Of a stretch of DNA of 64,000 nt, positions 1-6,365 are shown in pieces (the stretch's first letter is position 1; the number at the start of each line of letters is the position of its first letter). The notes beneath the pieces are model-generated. The model searched no databases and was not told the origin of the DNA. It saw only the letters and a program-made list of their open reading frames with translations. Source of the stretch: Sphingomonas sp. BK345 (lineage in GTDB: Bacteria > Pseudomonadota > Alphaproteobacteria > Sphingomonadales > Sphingomonadaceae); NCBI RefSeq assembly GCF_014193845.1, contig NZ_JACHZX010000001.1, forward strand, positions 1 through 64,000. Reading direction: 5' to 3'. Made by a program: the position numbers and the translations under genes.

Positions 1-89
1 TCGCCCTCGCCGCCGTCATGCGAAAGATCGTCACCATCGCCAACGCGCGCCTCCGCGACCTCCCACACCCCGCGTCACAACTGACTTGA
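1..89 (+). CDS. IS110-family transposase, C-terminal fragment (5' end outside window)
   Basis: A reading frame enters at base 3 and ends at TGA 87-89. Its last residues include AVMRKIVTIANARLRD, which resembles the conserved tail of IS110/IS1111 (Transposase_20) transposases, where a V-M-R-K hydrophobic segment precedes the stop. Only about 28 residues are visible, so neither the DEDD catalytic domain nor the completeness of the element can be judged. No terminal inverted repeat is evident in the 40 bases after the stop, which would be normal for this family. The next gene (HxlR) ends at 131 on the other strand. The assignment rests on tail similarity only. Confidence 0.62.
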   Translation, partial: ALAAVMRKIVTIANARLRDLPHPASQLT

Positions 90-130
90 TGACGCTAGAA
101 TGAGGGACGGCGCCCTCCTACCGCCCCCCT

Positions 131-511
131 TCACCGCCGCCGCGAACCCGGCCGCGGCACCAACGTGTCGAGCGCGTCGGCGTTGTCGCGCCCCCAGGCG
201 TAGAGCAGCTCGACCGGCACGACGAAGCGCTCGCCCAGCGGCGTCAGCCGGTACTTCACCGCGGGCGGCACCACTGTCTCGACGTGGCGCGTGATCAGCC
301 CGCTCGCCTCCATCTCGCGCAGCGTCTGGGTCAGCATCTTCTTCGAGATGCCGGGCAGGCTGCGCTGGAGCACGCCGGTGCGCGCCGCGCCGCCGTGGCG
401 CGCGTGCAGCGTGTGCAGCACCATGCTGGTCCACTTGGTCGCGAACAGCTCGAGCACGCGGCGCGGCGCGCAATCCTCGCGCCATTCCTCGTCGGGGCTG
501 CCGCTATCCAT
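131..511 (-). CDS. HxlR-family winged-helix transcriptional regulator
   Basis: A 126-residue protein of normal length for the HxlR (MarR-related) family. The helix-turn-helix region is recognisable from the family motif ISKKMLTQTLREMEASGLI at about residues 54-72, followed by a wing containing VKYRLTPLGE. An early cysteine (residue 14, in EDCAPRRVLE) sits where HxlR and redox-sensing members often carry one. I chose ATG 511 rather than the longer upstream option at 628 because an AGGAGG-type ribosome site lies directly before 511 and the longer form would run through the divergent promoter. It faces the reductase gene at 613, the usual arrangement for an HxlR repressor of its neighbour. The effector is unknown. 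Confidence 0.9.
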   Translation of the reverse strand: MDSGSPDEEWREDCAPRRVLELFATKWTSMVLHTLHARHGGAARTGVLQRSLPGISKKMLTQTLREMEASGLITRHVETVVPPAVKYRLTPLGERFVVPVELLYAWGRDNADALDTLVPRPGSRRR

Positions 512-523
512 GGTCACCTCCTG

Positions 524-600
524 GTGCCTAGGGCACGTTCGGGTGCCGTCTAGAAGCTGCCGGCCCGGCTGCCTAGCTCCTTGCCAACGTTCGACGAACG
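524..600. promoter_or_regulatory. Divergent HxlR / reductase control region with two palindromes
   Basis: The 101-base gap between the divergent genes contains GTGCC-TAG-GGCAC (524-536), close to the HxlR start. It also contains the perfect 13-base palindrome CGTTCGACGAACG (588-600), directly before the ribosome site of the reductase. The second would be well placed for a repressor of the reductase. Assigning either to HxlR is inference from position and symmetry only. Confidence 0.4.
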
Positions 601-612
601 AAAGGATCTGAC

Positions 613-1674
613 GTGGCGAAGACGGCATTGGTGGTGGGCGCGAGCGGTATCGTCGGCGGAGCGACCGCGGCGCTGCTGGTGGAGCAGGGCTGGACGGTGC
701 ACGGGCTCGCGCGCCGCGCGGTCGAGCTGCCGGGCGTAACCCCGGTCGCGGCCGACCTGCGCGACGCGGCGGCGACTCGCGAAGCGATCGGCGCGCTCGC
801 GCCCGACGCGGTGTTCATCACCACCTGGCTGCGCCAGGACAGCGAGGCGGAGAACATCCGAGTCAACTCGGCGATGGTGCGCCACCTGCTCGACGCGCTT
901 CCCGCACCGACCGCGCCGCGCCACGTCGCGCTGGTCACCGGGCTGAAGCATTATCTCGGGCCATTCGAGGCCTATGGCAAAGGCACGCTGCCGCAGACGC
1001 CGTTCCGCGAGGAACAGGGCCGCCTCGACGTCGAGAACTTCTACTATGCGCAGGAGGACGAGCTGTTCGCCGCGGCGGCGCGCGACGGCTTCAGCTGGAG
1101 CGTCCACCGCCCGCACACCGTGATCGGCAAGGCGGTCGGCAATGCGATGAACATGGGGACCACGCTGGCGGTCTACGCCACCCTGTGCCGCGAACTCGGC
1201 CGCGCCTTCACCTTCCCCGGCTCGGCGGCGCAATGGTCCGGGCTGACCGACATGACCGACGCCGGCCTGCTCGCGCGGCACCTGCTGTGGGCCGCGGAGA
1301 CCGAGGTGGCGCACGACGAGGCGTTCAACGTCGTCAACGGCGACGTCTTTCGCTGGCAGTGGATGTGGGAGCGGATCGCGGGCTGGTTCGGCGTCGCGGC
1401 GGCGCCCTTCGACGGCACCGTTCGTCCGCTCGAGCAGCAGATGGCGGAGGACGCGCCGCTGTGGCGCGAGCTGGCGCTGCGCGAGGGGCTGGCCGAGCCC
1501 GAGCTCGCCCGCCTCGCCTCCCCCTGGCACACCGACGCCGATCTCGGCCGTCCGATCGAGGTGGTGACCGACATGGGCAAGAGCCGCCGGCTGGGCTTCA
1601 CTGCCTATCAGCCGACCGACGACGCCTTCTTCGCCCTGTTCGAGGGGCTCCGCGCCGAGCGGCTGATCCCATGA
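613..1674 (+). CDS. PRISE-type NAD(P)-dependent reductase (progesterone 5-beta-reductase/iridoid-synthase-like SDR)
   Basis: A 353-residue atypical short-chain dehydrogenase. The N-terminus has the nucleotide-binding loop GASGIVG (residues 9-15). The PRISE signature follows: GLKHYLGPFE with Lys112, then ENFYYAQED with the catalytic-type Tyr at 144/145. This Lys/Tyr layout is typical of progesterone 5-beta-reductase-like and VEP1-like enzymes that reduce activated C=C bonds of enones. The start is a GTG at 613, preceded by AAAGGA. It is divergent from an HxlR regulator, suggesting induction by a reactive electrophile or quinone-like compound, but the natural substrate cannot be read from sequence. 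Bacterial relatives are often annotated simply as SDR or NAD-dependent epimerase. Confidence 0.85.
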   Translation: MAKTALVVGASGIVGGATAALLVEQGWTVHGLARRAVELPGVTPVAADLRDAAATREAIGALAPDAVFITTWLRQDSEAENIRVNSAMVRHLLDALPAPTAPRHVALVTGLKHYLGPFEAYGKGTLPQTPFREEQGRLDVENFYYAQEDELFAAAARDGFSWSVHRPHTVIGKAVGNAMNMGTTLAVYATLCRELGRAFTFPGSAAQWSGLTDMTDAGLLARHLLWAAETEVAHDEAFNVVNGDVFRWQWMWERIAGWFGVAAAPFDGTVRPLEQQMAEDAPLWRELALREGLAEPELARLASPWHTDADLGRPIEVVTDMGKSRRLGFTAYQPTDDAFFALFEGLRAERLIP

Positions 1675-1698
1675 GCCGTCCGGCGACGGCACGAAAAT

Positions 1699-1721
1699 GC
1701 TAACCTATGTGCAACGTTAGC
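1699..1721. promoter_or_regulatory. Inverted repeat upstream of the flavoprotein gene
   Basis: GCTAAC (1699-1704) and GTTAGC (1716-1721) are perfect six-base inverted arms separated by 11 bases. They lie 70-90 bases before the ATG at 1793 and just after the reductase stop. They could be an operator or a weak hairpin; no T-tract follows, so a terminator is less likely. Confidence 0.25.
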
Positions 1722-1792
1722 GAGCACCGACACGTTCGATCAGCCGCGTGAGGGTCTCGATCCACGCCGAACCGACGGGTGGAGGATGACCG

Positions 1793-3148
1793 ATGGGCTC
1801 GCGTGACTGCGACGTGCTGATTCTGGGTGCCGGCACCGCCGGGCTGAAGGCCTATAAGGCTGCCGCCGCGCGCGGCGCCGACACGCTGATCGTCGAGCGC
1901 GGCCCCGGCGGCTCGACCTGCACGCGCGTCGGCTGCATGCCGTCCAAGCTGTTGATCGCCGCGGGCCGGGCCGCGCACCAGGCGCGCGGTGCGGCGGCGT
2001 TCGGAGTCGACACCGGCGCGGTCACGGTCGACGCAGCGCGCGTGTGGCAGCGGGTGCGCGCCGAGCGCGACCGTTTCGTGCAGGCCGTGCTCGACGACTA
2101 TCATGCCATCCCCGCGGACCGAGTGATCCACGGGGTCGCGCGCTTCTGCGCGGCGGACGCGGTGATGGTCGGCGATACCCGCGTCACCGCGCGGAGCGGG
2201 ATCGTGATCGCAACCGGCGGTCACCCGACCGTGCCTGAGCTGCTCGACCCGGTGCGCCCCCTCGTCCGCACGCACGAGACCATCTTCGATCTCGACGGGC
2301 TGCCGCGCACGCTCGCGGTGCTCGGCGCCGGTCCGCTTGGGCTCGAACTCGGCCAGGCCTTCGCTCGGCTCGGCGTGGCGGTCACGGTGATCGACGACGG
2401 GGAGAGCGTCGGCGGGGTCAAGGATCCGGAGGTCAACCGCGTCGCGGTCGCCGCGCTCGGGCGTGAGATGACGCTCGCGCTCGGCGTCGAGGCCGACGTC
2501 TCGGCCACCGACGACGGCCGCGCGCGACTGACATGGGAGGGCGGCGAGACCACGGTCGACCTTATCCTCGCCGCGACCGGCCGTCCGCCGAGCCTCGCCG
2601 AGCTGGCGCTGGAGACCACCGGGCTCGCGCTCGACGAGCACGGCACGCCCGAGTTCGACCCGCGCTCGCGTCGCTGCGGCGAGAGCGCGATCTTCGTCGC
2701 CGGCGACGCGGGGGCGTGGCGCCCGGTGCTTCACGAGGCCGCGCGTGGCGGCCGGATCGCCGGCGACGTCGCCGCCGGCGGTGAGCCACCGCGGGAACTG
2801 CCCGCCTTCGCGATCGCCTTCACCGAGCCTAATCTCGTGGCGGTCGGATGCGACTTCGGCTCGCTGCCCGAGGGTTCACGGATCGGCGCGGCCAAGGTCA
2901 GCGACAACGGCCGCGCCACCGTCGACGGCGAGGACCAGGGGCTTGTCCGGCTCTACGGCGACGCCCACGGCCGGCTGATCGGGGCGACCATCGCGGCACC
3001 GGGCGGCGAGCATCTCGGCCACCTCGTCGCGCTGGCGATCGATCGGGGTACCGACGTGGCGACCTTCGGCGACCAGGCCTGGTACCATCCCGCGGTCGAG
3101 GAGCTGCTCCAGGCGGCGGCGCGCGACCTGCTCGGCGTGAACGACTGA
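1793..3148 (+). CDS. Dihydrolipoyl dehydrogenase-like pyridine nucleotide-disulfide oxidoreductase
   Basis: A 451-residue class I flavoprotein disulfide reductase. The FAD-binding motif is GAGTAGLKA (12-20). The redox-active disulfide is C43-TRVG-C48, followed by MPSK. The NAD-binding site is GAGPLGLELG, and the second FAD contact is FVAGDA. The C-terminal His-Pro and Glu dyad (H432, E437) needed by dihydrolipoamide dehydrogenases is intact. The loop before the first Cys reads GGSTC rather than the usual GGTC, one residue longer. No E1/E2 genes of a 2-oxoacid dehydrogenase are nearby, so it is a stand-alone paralogue. Mercuric-reductase-like or other disulfide substrates are possible, although no N-terminal heavy-metal domain or C-terminal Cys pair is present. 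The ribosome site GGAGG lies upstream of ATG 1793. Confidence 0.85.
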   Translation: MGSRDCDVLILGAGTAGLKAYKAAAARGADTLIVERGPGGSTCTRVGCMPSKLLIAAGRAAHQARGAAAFGVDTGAVTVDAARVWQRVRAERDRFVQAVLDDYHAIPADRVIHGVARFCAADAVMVGDTRVTARSGIVIATGGHPTVPELLDPVRPLVRTHETIFDLDGLPRTLAVLGAGPLGLELGQAFARLGVAVTVIDDGESVGGVKDPEVNRVAVAALGREMTLALGVEADVSATDDGRARLTWEGGETTVDLILAATGRPPSLAELALETTGLALDEHGTPEFDPRSRRCGESAIFVAGDAGAWRPVLHEAARGGRIAGDVAAGGEPPRELPAFAIAFTEPNLVAVGCDFGSLPEGSRIGAAKVSDNGRATVDGEDQGLVRLYGDAHGRLIGATIAAPGGEHLGHLVALAIDRGTDVATFGDQAWYHPAVEELLQAAARDLLGVND

Positions 3149-3293
3149 GCGGCGCCACGAGCGCTCGGCTTGACCACGCCTTTTGCGATCGCGCGCCAGC
3201 AAGGGGGACACCGCCGCCGCGTCCGCCTCGCCTCCTTTGATCATCGCTGTCTTGCTCCCCGCCGCCGGACATCCGCCGCGAGCATGCCTCGGA

Positions 3294-4190
3294 TCACACC
3301 GCGACGTCGGCCTTGATCGCACCGTGCGGCTCATAATCCTCCACCGCGAAGTCGCCTATCGCATAGCCGTCAATCGTGTCAGGCCGTCGTGTGAGGCGCA
3401 TCCGCGGCACCGCGCGCGGCGCGCGACGCAGCTGTTCCTCCGCCTGCTCGAGGTGGTTGAGGTAGAGATGCACGTCACCGCCGACCCAGACCAGCTCGCC
3501 CGGCGTGAGATCCGCCTGCTGCGCCAGCATCAGCTGCAGCGCGGCCGCGCCGACGAAATTGAACGGCGCACCGAGCAGCAGGTCGACCGAGCGCTGATAC
3601 AGCAGGCAGTTGAGCCGGCCGCCCGAGGCGACGTGATATTGGTAGACCATGTGACAGGGGGGCAGCGCCATCGCGCCCAGCTCGGGCACGTTCCAGGCGT
3701 GGAACAGCATGCGGCGGCTCGTCGGGTTCTCGCGCAGGGAGCGGACGAGCTCGGCGATCTGATCGTACTCGCGACCGTCGGCCCCCAGCCAGCGCCGCCA
3801 CTGCTTGCCATAGACCGGCCCGAGCTCGCCCCAGCGTGCGGCGAAATCGTCGTCGGCGACGATGCGGCGCTCGAACTCGTCCTGCGCGATCGGCTCGCCG
3901 GTGGCGCGGCGGTAGGCCTCGAGCGGCCAGTCGGTCCAGATGCGGACGTTGTCGCGCAGCAGCGGCTGGATGTTGGTGCCGCCGGTGAGAAACCACAGCA
4001 TCTCCTTCACCGCGGTCTTCCAGTAGACCCGCTTGGTGGTGAGGATCGGTGCGGCGCCATCGGCGAGGTCGAACCGCAGCATCGCGCCGAAGAGCGAGCG
4101 CGTGCCGACTCCGGTCCGGTCGAGGCGCTCGTCGCCGCGCTCGAGCACCTGCGCCATCAGGTCGAGATAGGGCTGTTCGGGATGCGGCAT
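3294..4190 (-). CDS. thyA: Thymidylate synthase
   Basis: Converts dUMP and methylene-tetrahydrofolate to dTMP and dihydrofolate in the cytoplasm. The 298-residue form has the catalytic cysteine in LPPCH (C179), the phosphate-binding arginine in DRTGVGT (R25), the folate-site block WFLTGGTN and the C-terminal substrate block RSVDLLLGAPFN. An in-frame ATG at 4322 would give 342 residues, but the extra 44 residues are mostly the translation of an intergenic palindromic repeat. ATG 4190 (MPHPEQ) or 4226 is therefore preferred. 4190 matches the usual family N-terminus, although neither start has a strong ribosome site. It is convergent with the flavoprotein gene. No folA (dihydrofolate reductase) gene lies next to it in this window. 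Confidence 0.95.
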   Translation of the reverse strand: MPHPEQPYLDLMAQVLERGDERLDRTGVGTRSLFGAMLRFDLADGAAPILTTKRVYWKTAVKEMLWFLTGGTNIQPLLRDNVRIWTDWPLEAYRRATGEPIAQDEFERRIVADDDFAARWGELGPVYGKQWRRWLGADGREYDQIAELVRSLRENPTSRRMLFHAWNVPELGAMALPPCHMVYQYHVASGGRLNCLLYQRSVDLLLGAPFNFVGAAALQLMLAQQADLTPGELVWVGGDVHLYLNHLEQAEEQLRRAPRAVPRMRLTRRPDTIDGYAIGDFAVEDYEPHGAIKADVAV

Positions 4191-4257
4191 GCCGGAGGTG
4201 GTAGCGGATGCGCGGGCGGACGTCATCCTGCGGCGGAGGCGCGCGGCTCGCGCTTGA

Positions 4258-4350
4258 AGTTTCCCGGCGCAGGCCGGGGCCCAGATCGGGAGGTCGCCGT
4301 GGAATGTACCTGCGTCATCCAACCGGACCCCGGCCTTCGCCGGGGAACAG
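4258..4350. repeat. Paired intergenic palindromic repeat, GCCGGGG family (copy 1)
   Basis: Two inverted copies of a hairpin-forming unit flank about 45 bases. The left copy contains CCCGGCGCAGGCCGGGG; the right copy is the palindrome CCCCGGCCTTCGCCGGGG (4328-4345). It separates thyA from the methyltransferase gene on the same strand. The same unit recurs at 31305, 40602 and 43297. Confidence 0.75.
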
Positions 4351-4371
4351 GAAGGAGAAGACGACCGTCAC

Positions 4372-5115
4372 CTACCCCGCCTTCGCCTCGTCGTTGATGC
4401 GACAGGCGCGGATCGCGGCCGGGTCGGGTCGCGGCCCCGCCGCGCGGAAGGTCGTGAAATAGCCCCCCGCGGAGCGCATCTCGCGGAAGTCGACCTGGGC
4501 ATAGCCGACCGCGGCGAACTCGCACTTGAGCAGCGCCGGGGGCGTGCCGTGGTCGCGCGTCGGGCGGTTGGCGTCGACCACCACCACCAGCCCGCCGCGC
4601 CGCAGCGACGACCGCATCCGCCACAGGAATTCGTAGGGCTGCGCGATCTCGTGGTACATGTGCACCATCAGGATACGGTCGAAGCTGTTCTCGGGCAGCC
4701 GCGGGTCGGCCGGCATGCCGAGCCGCACGCTGACATTCTCGAGCCGCTCGCGCGTGACTCGCTCGGCCAGTGCGTCGCGCACCGCGGGCACGATGTCCTC
4801 CGCCAGCACGCGCCCCTCGGCGCCGACACGGCTCGCCAGGCGCGTGGTATAATAACCCTCGCCCGCGCCCAGGTCGGCGACGGTCATGCCCTTGCGGATC
4901 TCGGCGAGGTCCATGACGCGGCTGGCCTCGTTGAGCCGGTCGCGCGCCTCCTCGGTCGACCAGCGCGCCGACACGATCGTCGCCACCGGCCGGTCGGCCT
5001 CGGGGAACGGCCCCGGCTGCTTGGGCTCGTGCTTGATCAGCGGCTGCGTACCGTCGCACGCCGCCAGCAGCAGCGTCGCGGCGAGCAGCGCCGAGCGGGC
5101 GAGCGCGCGCGCCAC
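4372..5115 (-). CDS. Lipoprotein-type class I SAM-dependent methyltransferase
   Basis: A 247-residue protein with a bacterial lipoprotein signal (hydrophobic stretch, then lipobox LAAC with Cys20) followed by a Rossmann-fold methyltransferase domain. Motif I is VADLGAGEGYYT (about 79-90), then an acidic post-I region near EDIVP and a FDRILMVHMYHE motif. The start is a GTG at 5115 immediately after the prfB stop (TAA 5116-5118), so it is probably translationally coupled to prfB. A membrane-anchored periplasmic enzyme using SAM would be unusual, because SAM is a cytoplasmic cofactor. Similar annotated lipoprotein methyltransferases occur in other alphaproteobacteria, but I know of no defined substrate. 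It ends in the repeat that separates it from thyA. Confidence 0.8.
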   Translation of the reverse strand: MARALARSALLAATLLLAACDGTQPLIKHEPKQPGPFPEADRPVATIVSARWSTEEARDRLNEASRVMDLAEIRKGMTVADLGAGEGYYTTRLASRVGAEGRVLAEDIVPAVRDALAERVTRERLENVSVRLGMPADPRLPENSFDRILMVHMYHEIAQPYEFLWRMRSSLRRGGLVVVVDANRPTRDHGTPPALLKCEFAAVGYAQVDFREMRSAGGYFTTFRAAGPRPDPAAIRACRINDEAKAG

Positions 5116-6243
5116 TTAGTCGACGTCCTCCACCGCGACCTTCTCACCGGTGACGCGCTGCGACAGCGCCGCCGCCATGAAAGTATCGAGATCGCCGTCG
5201 AGCACGTCGCCCGGCGAGGTCGAGGTCGCGCCGGTGCGCAGGTCCTTCACGAGCTGATACGGCTGGAGCACGTAGGAGCGGATCTGGTGACCCCAGCCGA
5301 TGTCAGTCTTGGTGGCGTTCTCGGCATTGCTGATCGCCTCGCGCTCGGCGAGCTCGCGCTCGTAGAGCCGCGCGCGCAGCTGGTTGTACGCCTCGGCCTT
5401 GTTCTTGTGCTGCGAACGCTGGTTCTGGCACTGCACCACGATCCCCGTCGGCAAGTGCGTGATGCGCACCGCGGAGTCGGTGGTGTTGATGTGCTGTCCA
5501 CCCGCGCCGGACGCGCGATAGGTGTCGATGCGCAGATCACTCTCGTTGATCTCGACCTCGATATTGTCGTCGATCACCGGATAGACCCACACGCTCGAGA
5601 AGCTGGTGTGGCGACGCGCCGCGCTGTCGTACGGGCTGATCCGTACGAGCCGATGGACGCCCGATTCCACCTTGGCATAGCCATAGGCGTTCTCGCCCTT
5701 CACCAGCAGCGTCGCGGACTTGATCCCGGCCTGCTCGCCGGCGTGATAGTCGACCAGCTCCACCTTGTAGCCGTGGCGCTCGGCCCAGCGCGTGTACATG
5801 CGCTGGAGCATCTCGGCCCAGTCCTGGCTCTCGGTGCCGCCAGCGCCGGCGTTGATCTCAAGATAGGTGTCATTGGCGTCGGCCTCGCCCGAGAGCAGCG
5901 CCTTCACCTTGTCGGCCTGCGCGCGCTCGGCGAGCTGCGCGAGCGCGTCGGTGCCCTCGTCCGCCATCTCGGCGTCGCCCTCCGCCTCGGCCATGTCGAT
6001 CAGCTCGACCGTGTCCGCCAGCTCGCGCTCGATCGCGCGGGTCGCGCCGATCGCCTCGTCGAGGCGGCGGCGCTCGCGCATGACCGCCTGCGCTTCCTTG
6101 GGGTTGTTCCAGAGCGACTGGTCCTCGACGCGCGCGTTGAGCTCGTCGAGCCGGCGCAGCGCGCGGTCCCAGTCGAGCGACTGGCGCAGCAGCGCCAGCG
6201 CCGCGTTGATGGTGTCGACATGAGCCTGCGCTTCGGCGCGCAT
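5116..6243 (-). CDS. prfB: Peptide chain release factor 2
   Basis: A class I release factor that recognises UGA/UAA in the ribosomal A site and triggers peptide hydrolysis. It is 375 residues, full length. The catalytic GGQ is at 248-250 ([16 protein letters not shown]). The anticodon-like tripeptide is SPY (203-205), where enterobacterial RF2 has SPF; from memory SPY is common in alphaproteobacteria. The reading frame is continuous from ATG 6243, with no internal UGA frameshift of the E. coli type. It lies downstream of the PBP1A gene, separated by a palindromic repeat, and upstream of the coupled lipoprotein methyltransferase. Confidence 0.97.
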   Translation of the reverse strand: MRAEAQAHVDTINAALALLRQSLDWDRALRRLDELNARVEDQSLWNNPKEAQAVMRERRRLDEAIGATRAIERELADTVELIDMAEAEGDAEMADEGTDALAQLAERAQADKVKALLSGEADANDTYLEINAGAGGTESQDWAEMLQRMYTRWAERHGYKVELVDYHAGEQAGIKSATLLVKGENAYGYAKVESGVHRLVRISPYDSAARRHTSFSSVWVYPVIDDNIEVEINESDLRIDTYRASGAGGQHINTTDSAVRITHLPTGIVVQCQNQRSQHKNKAEAYNQLRARLYERELAEREAISNAENATKTDIGWGHQIRSYVLQPYQLVKDLRTGATSTSPGDVLDGDLDTFMAAALSQRVTGEKVAVEDVD

Positions 6244-6257
6244 AGGGTATCTCCAGC

Positions 6258-6346
6258 GGTCACGTCATCCAGCAGGCGCCGGAATCTCGCGCGGCACGGG
6301 GATCGCATCGTGGCCGGAGATCCCGGCCGACGCTGGGATGACGAAA
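6258..6346. repeat. Paired intergenic palindromic repeat, GTCATCC family (copy 1)
   Basis: GTCATCC at the left and GGGATGAC at the right form inverted ends. Internal GCCGGAATCTC and GAGATCCCGGCC are also inversely related. It fills most of the 122-base gap between the PBP1A stop and the prfB start. Related but divergent copies lie near 13262, 39021 and 43135. Confidence 0.6.
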
Positions 6347-6365
6347 GAATGTTCAGCCCGACGAC

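Noticed and set aside
3183..4397. A 404-residue plus-strand frame opposite thyA
   Set aside because: Antisense to thyA and running through the intergenic palindromic repeat; no domain.
5116..6243. Possible programmed frameshift in prfB
   Set aside because: The frame is continuous from ATG 6243 with no early UGA, so no recoding is needed.
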